This document shows, one piece after another, positions 7,413 through 15,677 of a DNA stretch of 64,000 nt. Source of the DNA: Fidelibacterota bacterium. GTDB taxonomy: Bacteria > Fidelibacterota > Marinisomatia > Marinisomatales > UBA1611. The stretch covers positions 1 through 64,000 of the forward strand of contig JADHUI010000010.1 in NCBI GenBank assembly GCA_016784605.1. The letters are read 5' to 3'. The notes under the pieces are model-generated. The model worked only from the letters and a program-made list of their open reading frames with translations, made no database searches and was not told where the DNA came from. Each line of letters begins with the position of its first letter. The first letter of the stretch is position 1. Made by a program: the position numbers and the translations under genes.

Positions 7413-8509
7413 GGCTGGAAAGATGCAGCTTTTGTTAAAGATTCATCGTATTCATTCTCATTATTTGAATCGACTGTAATACCACCGCCCACGCCGAGTT
7501 TTAGTGTTTCTCCTAATTGGCTTACGGTGCGAATGGCGATATTAAAATTAAGGGTTCCATCCGGTAAAATATAACCAATCGTTCCTGTATATATACCTCG
7601 TGATTCTGGCTCCAATTCATAAATGATTTCACAAGCTCGTTTTTTGGGACACCCAGAAATGGATCCACCTGGAGACATGGAAAGGAGTGCTTGAATTGGA
7701 TGCGTATTATTTTTTAGTTTGCCCTGAATAACGCCATAAGTATGAAACACTTTTTCTAACCTTTGGATTGATTTTGATTCCAAAACTTGAACAGATCCTG
7801 TTTTGCAGATTTTACCCAGATCGTTACGTAAAAGATCAATAATCATATAAAGCTCCGCTTGTTCCTTCTCACTATTTAATAATAAGTTGAGATTTCGATC
7901 ATCATCCATTTGAGATTTCCCACGGGGGAATGTCCCTTTAATGGGCTTAGCAGTAATGACTCCATTTTCAATTTTAATAAATTGTTCAGGCGAAAGGGAA
8001 TGAATCGCCAAATCATCGTTTTCCATAAAGGCAGAATATCCTACATGGTTATTTTTACGCAGATTTAGAAATAAATCACTGGGCAATGCTTTTGTTTTTG
8101 AGTGAAGCGGATGGGTAAAGTTGATTTGATAAAAATCACCAGAACGAATATGGCTTTGGATTTTAGCAAACCCAGAATTGTAATCTAATTTTGATATTAT
8201 TGGATGGAAACTATCCCATTTTATCTTTTTTGGATTACCAAACGTTGGATTTTCCTCAAAAGAATCATACGCTCGAAAATGAACCGCAGGAAAATCTGTC
8301 AATTCATGAACAGGAACACCTAATTGTTTTGCGCCAAATTCATAAGAAATAAATCCTGCCATGAATTTTCCATCATAATTTTTGACAAATTTCACCAATT
8401 TTTCGGGTGGATCATCAAGAGATAAAGACAAACTGTCAATTGGATTTGACGCGGAAATATTCTTCCAATCGGATGTTTCATTCCCAATAAATAGAACAGT
8501 ATTATTCAT
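7409..8509 (-). CDS. pabB: Aminodeoxychorismate synthase component I
   Basis: This 366-residue chorismate-binding enzyme aminates chorismate to 4-amino-4-deoxychorismate with ammonia from PabA. The PIKGT motif carries the lysine nucleophile that separates PabB from anthranilate synthase, which has PIAGT. Other conserved blocks are EKEQAELYMIIDLLRNDLG, FHTYGVIQG, SMSPGGSISGCPK and ESRGIYTGTIGY. The protein is shorter than E. coli PabB (about 450 residues), with a reduced N-terminal domain. Its start overlaps pabA by 8 bp and its stop overlaps pabC by 4 bp, which suggests translational coupling. Confidence 0.93.
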   Translation of the reverse strand: MNNTVLFIGNETSDWKNISASNPIDSLSLSLDDPPEKLVKFVKNYDGKFMAGFISYEFGAKQLGVPVHELTDFPAVHFRAYDSFEENPTFGNPKKIKWDSFHPIISKLDYNSGFAKIQSHIRSGDFYQINFTHPLHSKTKALPSDLFLNLRKNNHVGYSAFMENDDLAIHSLSPEQFIKIENGVITAKPIKGTFPRGKSQMDDDRNLNLLLNSEKEQAELYMIIDLLRNDLGKICKTGSVQVLESKSIQRLEKVFHTYGVIQGKLKNNTHPIQALLSMSPGGSISGCPKKRACEIIYELEPESRGIYTGTIGYILPDGTLNFNIAIRTVSQLGETLKLGVGGGITVDSNNENEYDESLTKAASFQP

Positions 8510-9059
8510 TTAGAAAATTCTCCAATATCTTATTCCCCACAGGTGTAAGAAATGATTCTGGATGAAACTGAACTCCAAACACAGGTTTTTCAATATGTTT
8601 CATAGCCATAATCTCACCATCATTTGCCCAGGCTGTTTTTTTGAAATCTTGTGGAATTGTATCTAAGGACAAGGAATGATACCGTGCACCTTGAAACGGA
8701 GAAGGAATATTGTTAAATAAATTATTGGACTTATGATGGATTAAAGACGTTTTTCCATGTAGGATTTGTTTTGAAGGTATAATATTTGCGCCAAAAACTT
8801 CTCCAATGCATTGGTGTCCCAAGCAAACACCTAATAGGGGTATATTTTTCCAATAATCATTGATAATTTGACTTGAAATACCAGCATTTTTTGGCGTTCC
8901 GGGCCCGGGAGAAATAATAATTTTATCAGGGTTGAGTTCATCAACATCCTTGGTTGTGATGCAATTATTTGATTTAACGATTACCGTTTCGCCAAGTATT
9001 TCAATGGCTTGAACAAGATTCCAAGTAAATGAATCATAATTATCTATGAGTAAAACCAC
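8502..9059 (-). CDS. pabA: Aminodeoxychorismate synthase component II (glutamine amidotransferase)
   Basis: This 185-residue class I glutamine amidotransferase supplies ammonia to PabB. It shows LLIDNYDSFTWNLVQ at the N-terminus, the ISPGPGTP oxyanion loop, the catalytic Cys in GVCLGHQ and the His-Glu pair in VQFHPES. The length is standard. TrpG is nearly identical in sequence, and many bacteria use one subunit for both roles. The pabB and pabC neighbours favour folate. It is the first gene of the five-gene minus-strand operon. The 149 bp between it and the divergent valS should hold both promoters. Confidence 0.92.
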   Translation of the reverse strand: MVLLIDNYDSFTWNLVQAIEILGETVIVKSNNCITTKDVDELNPDKIIISPGPGTPKNAGISSQIINDYWKNIPLLGVCLGHQCIGEVFGANIIPSKQILHGKTSLIHHKSNNLFNNIPSPFQGARYHSLSLDTIPQDFKKTAWANDGEIMAMKHIEKPVFGVQFHPESFLTPVGNKILENFLNE

Positions 9060-9208
9060 GTTAAAAGCTAAAAGAAGAATTTAAAAAGACCTAAAATCTA
9101 AAAAATAAGTTTCTATTTGTATTTCTGATGCTGGATATAGAAGGGGAACCGTCGTAAAATAGAAGACTTTATTTTGAAAAATACGAATGAAAAACACCTA
9201 ATAATTAT

Positions 9209-11842
9209 ATGGCAACACCTCTTTTAGAAAAACAATATAATCCTAGAAATGTAGAAGATCACTGGTATTCCCACTGGATGGAAAACGGATATTTCCATGC
9301 AAACAGTGATTCCGATAAAGAGCCATATACCATTGTTATTCCGCCTCCCAATGTGACAGGAATGCTAACAATGGGCCACGTTTTGAATAATACCATTCAA
9401 GATATCCTCATTAGAAAAGCACGTATGGAGGGAAAAGAAGCCTGTTGGATTCCAGGGACAGATCATGCCTCAATTGCGACAGAATCTAAAGTTGTAAAAA
9501 TGCTCCAGGAAAAAGGAATCCAAAAGAAGGATCTTTCTAGAGATGAATTTTTATCTCATGCTTGGGAATGGAAGGATAAATACGGCGGAATTATTATTAA
9601 TCAGTTGAAAAGGCTGGGCTGTTCATGTGATTGGGAACGGGAAAGATTTACAATGGATGAAGGATATACAAAAGCGGTTCTGCATACATTTGTAACATTA
9701 TATGAAAAAGGGCTAATCTATCGTGGCCATCGATTAGTGAATTGGTGCCCTGTTTCAAAGTCAGCTATTAGCGATGAAGAAGTATTTCATCGTGAAATAA
9801 ATGGACATTTATGGCATTTTCGATATCCCGTGATAGGCTCTGAAGAATCGTTAGTTGTGGCAACTACTCGACCAGAAACCATGTTAGGTGATACTGCAGT
9901 GGCCGTTCACCCAGATGATGAACGATATCAGCATTTAGTGGGTAAAAAAGTAAAGCTTCCATTAGTTGGGCGCGAAATCCCTATCATTTCTGATGACTAT
10001 GTAGATCCAGAATTTGGAACAGGTTGTGTGAAAATCACACCAGCACATGACCCAAATGATTTTTCCATGGGTGAAAAACATGATTTGGAATTCATTAATA
10101 TTATGAATAATGATGCTTCATTGAACAATCATGTTCCTGAAAAATATCGTGGTTTATCTAGAGAAGTAGCTCGAAAAATAATCGTGAAAGATTTGGATGA
10201 ACAAGGTCATTTGGTGAAAACGGAAGATTATATCAATAACGTAGGTTATTCTGAACGGGGGAATGTACCCATCGAATTTTATATGTCGGAACAATGGTAT
10301 TTAAAAATGTCCGAGTTAGCCCAACCGGCGATTAAAGCAGTAAGGGATGGGAAAATAACCTTTCATCCTCAGCATTGGGATAAAACATATTATCATTGGA
10401 TGGATAATATTAAAGATTGGTGTATAAGTCGACAATTATGGTGGGGGCATCGTATTCCGGTTTGGTACCAAAAAGATGACCCAACGAATATGCATGTTTC
10501 TGTCGATGGTCCAACTGACCCAGAAAATTGGGACCAAGATTCAGATGTTTTAGATACTTGGGCAAGTTCATGGCTTTGGCCAATGGGGGTTCATGCTTGG
10601 CCTAGCGAAGATGATAATCTCAAAAAGTTTTACCCAACAAATGCTTTAGTTACGGGACCGGATATTATCTTTTTTTGGGTAGCAAGAATGATTATGACCG
10701 GTTACGAATTTATGGATGAGTTACCATTTAAAGATGTTTACTTCACATCCATTTTACGGGATGAAACTGGAAAAAAATTCAGTAAATCTCTAGGGAACTC
10801 TCCTGATCCGTTCGATTTATTTGATGAATATGGGACAGATGCTGTTCGATTTGGTACCATGTTGATGGCCCCGCAAGGATTGGATGTTTTATTTACAAAA
10901 GATCGACTCGAAGTGGGTCGAAATTTCATGAATAAACTTTGGAATGCTTGCCGATTTGTTCAAATGAATTTATCTGAAGGTGAAACCGTTGACGACTCAT
11001 TGATGGATACAAATTTAGATTTACCTGAAAAATGGATTTTAAGTCGATTAAACCAAGCCATTAAAGATTATAATCGTCAATTGGATCGGTTCCATTTCAA
11101 TGAAGCTGCAAAAGTAATCTATGATTTTACATGGAATGATTTTTGTGACTGGTATATTGAAATTGCCAAAACTCGATTTTATGGAGACGATGTATTATTG
11201 GCAGAAAAAGCGAGAATTGTGTCTAAAAAAGTTATTCGAACTGTTTTGGCATTACTGCATCCATATGCCCCTTTTATGACTGAAGAATTATGGAGTCACT
11301 TTAAAAAGGACACAGATAAAGATTTAATCGTATCACCTTGGCCAGAACTGGATGAAAAGGAAATTCATGATGATATCACAACAGATATGGCTTTATTGCA
11401 AGATATTATTTCTTCTATAAGAAGTATTCGTAGTCGGATGAATGTTCCTCCATCAAAAGAAGCAGAATTATTTGTACGATGCACACCCGAACAAACCGCT
11501 TTTTTAGAGAAATATGCTCAATTTATTCGTACGCTTTCCCGGGTTCGAACAATAGAAGCAGGCTCAGATATTAAAAGGCCGGATCCTTCAGCAACGGCCG
11601 TTGTAAAAGGAATGGAATTATACCTACCTTTAGGGGGGTTGATTGATTTAGATAAAGAAAGAGCTCGATTGGATAAACGAAAAAAAGAGATTGAAAAATT
11701 GCTCATGGGTATTCAAAATAAATTGAGTAATGACCATTTTACAAAACGGGCTCCTAAGCATATTGTAGATCATGAAAAAACAAAACTAAATGATTTGACA
11801 GATGAATTGAATAAAGTACGAGATAACTTGGAGATGCTATAA
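9209..11842 (+). CDS. valS: Valine--tRNA ligase
   Basis: This 877-residue class I aminoacyl-tRNA synthetase charges tRNA-Val. The HIGH-type motif appears in PPPNVTGMLTMGHVLNNT and the KMSKS-type motif in GKKFSKSLGNSPDP. The editing domain contains ATTRPETMLGDTAVAVHP. The catalytic core has WCISRQLWWGHRIPVWY. The C-terminal coiled-coil arm typical of ValRS occupies about residues 810-877 and is rich in Leu, Lys and Glu. No T-box leader is visible in the short upstream region. The stop overlaps the next start (TAATG), so the DUF4139 gene is probably co-transcribed. Confidence 0.98.
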   Translation: MATPLLEKQYNPRNVEDHWYSHWMENGYFHANSDSDKEPYTIVIPPPNVTGMLTMGHVLNNTIQDILIRKARMEGKEACWIPGTDHASIATESKVVKMLQEKGIQKKDLSRDEFLSHAWEWKDKYGGIIINQLKRLGCSCDWERERFTMDEGYTKAVLHTFVTLYEKGLIYRGHRLVNWCPVSKSAISDEEVFHREINGHLWHFRYPVIGSEESLVVATTRPETMLGDTAVAVHPDDERYQHLVGKKVKLPLVGREIPIISDDYVDPEFGTGCVKITPAHDPNDFSMGEKHDLEFINIMNNDASLNNHVPEKYRGLSREVARKIIVKDLDEQGHLVKTEDYINNVGYSERGNVPIEFYMSEQWYLKMSELAQPAIKAVRDGKITFHPQHWDKTYYHWMDNIKDWCISRQLWWGHRIPVWYQKDDPTNMHVSVDGPTDPENWDQDSDVLDTWASSWLWPMGVHAWPSEDDNLKKFYPTNALVTGPDIIFFWVARMIMTGYEFMDELPFKDVYFTSILRDETGKKFSKSLGNSPDPFDLFDEYGTDAVRFGTMLMAPQGLDVLFTKDRLEVGRNFMNKLWNACRFVQMNLSEGETVDDSLMDTNLDLPEKWILSRLNQAIKDYNRQLDRFHFNEAAKVIYDFTWNDFCDWYIEIAKTRFYGDDVLLAEKARIVSKKVIRTVLALLHPYAPFMTEELWSHFKKDTDKDLIVSPWPELDEKEIHDDITTDMALLQDIISSIRSIRSRMNVPPSKEAELFVRCTPEQTAFLEKYAQFIRTLSRVRTIEAGSDIKRPDPSATAVVKGMELYLPLGGLIDLDKERARLDKRKKEIEKLLMGIQNKLSNDHFTKRAPKHIVDHEKTKLNDLTDELNKVRDNLEML

Positions 11843-13176
11843 TGAGAATTAAACTATTATTTATCTTAGCAGGACTTCTATTTGGACAATCTAACTTTGC
11901 TACATTAACCATTTATAAAGATGGAACAGGTTTAGTAAAACAACCGGTTATATGGAATGTTACAAAAGGAAATGATTATTTGATTTATGACGATCTTCCC
12001 AAAGCAATTCAAGCAGAAACGCCTTTTTTAGATATTCATGGTGTTCAAGTTTTATCTCAACAATATTTTAATAAAGTCTTTTCCGGAAATGATTATTTTG
12101 ATTCTCTTATTGGAGAAACTATTTCCGTCAAACCAAAAGATGAAAGATCCGTTGATGGAATATTATTAGAGTACACTTCGAGAGATATTACATTGAAGCA
12201 TAAAAATTCTATTTACATATATAACAGGAATGAAGTTGAATATATCGAAGGAACCCAAAGATTAAGGAATCCAATTCTAAAACCATATTTATCATGGGAT
12301 GTGAATGCGAGCCAATCTGGCGATGTAGAAGGTAAAGTTTTATATAAAACATCCAATATGAATTGGACAACATTATATCGTTTTTTATTGTTAGATCAAG
12401 AACATGGCGAACTCATTGCGGATGCTGTTATTTCTAATAATACGAATTTGGATTATGAAGATGCTCAATTACAGGTGGTCGAGGGGAAATTAAATATTTC
12501 AAAGGCAAAAGGGGGCGGGAGTGTTTTCCGAGGCAATAGAATGATACAAGTAGAAGCTTACACTCAAGCAGCCACAGAAAATAAATTAGGAGACTATCAT
12601 ATGTATTCATTGAATGGAACATATGATTTACAATCAAAAGAAAAATTATCAGTACGTTTATATGGACCCCTAAAAGTTCAATTTCATAAAACATATATTT
12701 TTGAAAATATGGAACGGCGTCAAAAAGAAGAACCTTTAGCTGTCGAATTATCCTTAGAAAACACAGATGAATATGGGCTAAATATTCCATTGCCAGAGGG
12801 AAAAGTGGAAATGTATTTAAATACTAATTCTCATTCAATGGAATATATTGGGTCAGATGATATGAGCCAAACGCCAAAAGGGCAATCAATTCAATTGTCA
12901 TCTGGTCGTGCTTTTGATGTAATTGGTAAACGAAAAGTTATCAATTATGATCGTCAAAGAAAAAGCGAAGAAGCTGTTATCGAAATTCAAGTCATGAATG
13001 GGAGAACAGATTCGGTAACTGTTAAACTTATCGAACATATTAATGGTGATTGGATTGTTAAGCAAGAATCTCATAATTATACTAAGGAAGATGCATCTAC
13101 CATTCAGTTTCCATTAACTCTTGGGCCAGGTGAAACAAAAATAGTCTCTTATACATACCGCAAAGAATGGCAATAA
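11842..13176 (+). CDS. DUF4139 family exported protein
   Basis: This 444-residue protein has an N-terminal signal peptide (MRIKLLFILAGLLFG) and then looks like the DUF4139 family of beta-rich proteins. The N-terminal part includes ATLTIYKDGTGLVKQP. The DUF4139 core lies around residues 180-440, with YRFLLLDQEHGELIADAVI, NTDEYGLNIPLPEGKVEMY and a C-terminal GPGETKIVSYTYR. The function of the family is not established; such proteins are thought to reach the periplasm or surface. It follows valS with a 1-bp overlap and precedes recG by 9 bp. Confidence 0.75.
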   Translation: MRIKLLFILAGLLFGQSNFATLTIYKDGTGLVKQPVIWNVTKGNDYLIYDDLPKAIQAETPFLDIHGVQVLSQQYFNKVFSGNDYFDSLIGETISVKPKDERSVDGILLEYTSRDITLKHKNSIYIYNRNEVEYIEGTQRLRNPILKPYLSWDVNASQSGDVEGKVLYKTSNMNWTTLYRFLLLDQEHGELIADAVISNNTNLDYEDAQLQVVEGKLNISKAKGGGSVFRGNRMIQVEAYTQAATENKLGDYHMYSLNGTYDLQSKEKLSVRLYGPLKVQFHKTYIFENMERRQKEEPLAVELSLENTDEYGLNIPLPEGKVEMYLNTNSHSMEYIGSDDMSQTPKGQSIQLSSGRAFDVIGKRKVINYDRQRKSEEAVIEIQVMNGRTDSVTVKLIEHINGDWIVKQESHNYTKEDASTIQFPLTLGPGETKIVSYTYRKEWQ

Positions 13177-13185
13177 AGGTGATTT

Positions 13186-15267
13186 ATGGGGTCGCTGACT
13201 TTTTCAACTTCCATATCTGAATTAAATAGAATCGGAGTACAGCGGGCAAAGGTTCTTTCTGAAAATAATATCCAAACCGTCCAAGATTTATTATATACTT
13301 TCCCGCGAAGGCATTTAGATCGCACTTCTGTATCACAGATAAAATCACTTCGAAGGGGAGACCATTCATCGATTATTGGCACAGTACGAACGACGGGAGA
13401 AAAATCAATCCGAAGAGGAAAAATATTTCAAGTTATTCTGTCTGATGGTACAGGATCTATGACTCTCACCTGGTTTAATGGAGTTAGATATATAAAAAAT
13501 TTATTTAAAGTTGGTGATCGCCTAGCTGTGTATGGTAAAATTGATTATTACAATGGATTTACAATAACCCACCCGGATTTTGATCGTCTTTCGGAGCATG
13601 ATGATCCTATAAATACTGGAGCTATTTTACCGCTATATCCATTAACGCAAGCATATAAATCAGCCGGATTAGAACAACGGATATTTCGAAAAATAATGTT
13701 AGACATTTTTGATGGTTTGGATGATGTTCCAGAATTATTCACTCCAGAAATCTGTAAAGATAATGGACTTTTATCGAGAAAAGATGCATTGCATAAAATC
13801 CATTTTCCAGATGATGAAGATTCATTAAATAAAGCAATTTATCGATTAAAATTTGAAGAACATTTTTTTCTCCAACTTTTGATGGCTTTTCGAAAAGCAA
13901 CTTTAAAAGTTTCAAAAGCATCACCATTTCTTCAAATTGGTCCTTATATCAAATTAATAGAAGATTCACTTCCTTTTGAATTAACAAATGCACAAAAAAG
14001 GGTGATTGCTGAAATCAGAGAAGATATGAAAAACCCCCAAGCTATGAATCGCCTTCTGCAGGGAGATGTTGGATCTGGAAAAACGATTGTGGCTATTTTA
14101 TCCATGTCATTAGCCGTAGGAAATAAGGCTCAAACAGTTTTAATGGCGCCCACAGAAATATTAGCTCATCAGCATTATGAATCGGTGAAATCAATATTGG
14201 ATCATGTTAATATTCCATGTGCGCTGCTTATTGGACAAATGAAAAAAAGTGATAGGCAAAAAATTCTTCAAGGATTGGAAAATGGATCCATCCCAGTTGT
14301 GATTGGGACGCATGCATTAATCCAAGATGACGTTTTGTTTCAACAGTTAGGATTAGTTATTGTTGATGAGCAACATCGTTTTGGCGTTAAACAACGAGGA
14401 AAATTAATTGATAAAGGATTGAATCCTCACTTTTTAGCAATGACAGCTACACCAATTCCTCGCACATTATCGATTACATATCATGGAGATATGGATTTAT
14501 CCATTATTGATGAATTACCCAAAAATAGGATTCCTATTGTGACAAAAGTGATTGAACCAAGTCGATTAAAAAGTGTCTATTCATTCATGAAGGATGAAGT
14601 AAATAAGGGTCGCCAATGTATGGTTATTTATCCGTTAGTGGAAGAATCTGAAAAATCAGATTTAACGGCTGCGGTTGAAGCGCATAAACAATTAGATAAA
14701 TATGTCTTTCCTGAGTGTCAAGTTGGACTCATTCATGGTCGTTTAAAAACAGAAGAAAAAGATACTATTATGGATCGCTTTTCTAATAATGAGATTAATA
14801 TTTTAGTTTCAACTACCGTGATAGAAGTGGGCGTTGATATTCCGAATGCGACCGTCATGCTTGTAGAACACGCTGAACGGTTCGGGTTGACGCAATTACA
14901 TCAGTTACGCGGACGAGTAGGTCGCGGTGCAGAAAAAAGTTATTGTATTTTAGTTAAACGAAAAGTAACTGACACTTCTCAGGATAGATTATCCATTATG
15001 GAGCGAACCAACGATGGATTTGTCATCGCGGATGAAGATTTAAAATTGCGTGGCCCGGGTGAATTTTTCGGAATTCGCCAAAGTGGATTTTTACAATTTC
15101 GTATTGCCAATCTATTAACGGATGGCCCAATAATTCGAAGTGCAAGAAAAGTGGCTTTTGAAATTGCAAAGAATGACCCAAATCTGACGGATAAAAATCA
15201 TCAATTTATAAGAAAAACATTCATGCAAGAATATGCGGAACGTATGGATTTTGTGCAGATTTCGTAA
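13186..15267 (+). CDS. recG: ATP-dependent DNA helicase RecG
   Basis: This 693-residue helicase drives regression of stalled forks and branch migration of Holliday junctions. An N-terminal wedge/OB domain (about residues 55-155) contains SDGTGSMTLTWFNG. The helicase core has Walker A GDVGSGKT, Walker B DEQHRFG, MTATPIPRT, and motifs V and VI in STTVIEVGVDIPNATVM and QLRGRVGRG. The C-terminus contains DLKLRGPGEFFGIRQSG. The length is normal. The ATG at 13186 has a good AAAGGTG ribosome binding site. Confidence 0.97.
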   Translation: MGSLTFSTSISELNRIGVQRAKVLSENNIQTVQDLLYTFPRRHLDRTSVSQIKSLRRGDHSSIIGTVRTTGEKSIRRGKIFQVILSDGTGSMTLTWFNGVRYIKNLFKVGDRLAVYGKIDYYNGFTITHPDFDRLSEHDDPINTGAILPLYPLTQAYKSAGLEQRIFRKIMLDIFDGLDDVPELFTPEICKDNGLLSRKDALHKIHFPDDEDSLNKAIYRLKFEEHFFLQLLMAFRKATLKVSKASPFLQIGPYIKLIEDSLPFELTNAQKRVIAEIREDMKNPQAMNRLLQGDVGSGKTIVAILSMSLAVGNKAQTVLMAPTEILAHQHYESVKSILDHVNIPCALLIGQMKKSDRQKILQGLENGSIPVVIGTHALIQDDVLFQQLGLVIVDEQHRFGVKQRGKLIDKGLNPHFLAMTATPIPRTLSITYHGDMDLSIIDELPKNRIPIVTKVIEPSRLKSVYSFMKDEVNKGRQCMVIYPLVEESEKSDLTAAVEAHKQLDKYVFPECQVGLIHGRLKTEEKDTIMDRFSNNEINILVSTTVIEVGVDIPNATVMLVEHAERFGLTQLHQLRGRVGRGAEKSYCILVKRKVTDTSQDRLSIMERTNDGFVIADEDLKLRGPGEFFGIRQSGFLQFRIANLLTDGPIIRSARKVAFEIAKNDPNLTDKNHQFIRKTFMQEYAERMDFVQIS

Positions 15268-15332
15268 TTTGGTCTTATCCTTCCATGGTTTAAATTTCCG
15301 GGCTTTAATTGGGTGTAATGAGTACCCCAACT

Positions 15333-15358
15333 CTATTCAGTTGATATTATCTGAATAG
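15333..15358. terminator. Hairpin between recG and the DUF1844 gene
   Basis: CTATTCAG (15333-15340) and CTGAATAG (15351-15358) form a perfect 8-bp stem with a 10-bp loop, 22 bp before the DUF1844 start. No T run follows, so it may be a weak terminator, an mRNA-stabilising hairpin or an operator. Confidence 0.4.
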
Positions 15359-15380
15359 TTAAATACAATAGGAAAAAGAT

Positions 15381-15677
15381 ATGTCAGAAAAAACACTAAC
15401 CAAGGATGAACAATTATTTTTATACCTTGTGTCAACATTTCAGTCCAGCGCATTAATAGCTATGGGCAGAATAAAAAACCCTATGTCGGACACAATTGAA
15501 AAGAATTTAGATCAAGCTACATTTTATATTAGTTTATTAGATACGATTCAAAAAAGAACCATGGGAAACCTTTCTCAAGAAGAGGAACAATTTCTTATTT
15601 CTGCAGTAAGTGATTTAAATATGAATATGATTGAAGAAAAGCAAAAAAAACAACTAGATAAGAAAGCAAAAGCGTGA
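15381..15677 (+). CDS. DUF1844 domain protein
   Basis: This 98-residue protein matches the DUF1844 pattern: LFLYLVSTFQSSALIAMGRI near the N-terminus, then NLDQATFYISLLDTIQKRT and a charged Lys-rich tail. DUF1844 proteins are small, mostly helical and of unknown function. The ATG follows an AGGAAAAAG ribosome binding site. Its stop overlaps the GTG start of the large membrane protein (GTGA), so the two are probably translated together. Confidence 0.8.
   Translation: MSEKTLTKDEQLFLYLVSTFQSSALIAMGRIKNPMSDTIEKNLDQATFYISLLDTIQKRTMGNLSQEEEQFLISAVSDLNMNMIEEKQKKQLDKKAKA

Noticed and set aside
9060-9208. T-box or other riboswitch leader before valS
   Set aside because: The 149-bp divergent gap is too short and shows no T-box sequence or stable terminator/antiterminator pair.
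12434-12790. 118-residue minus-strand frame inside the DUF4139 gene
   Set aside because: It is a shadow of the plus-strand gene with no ribosome binding site.
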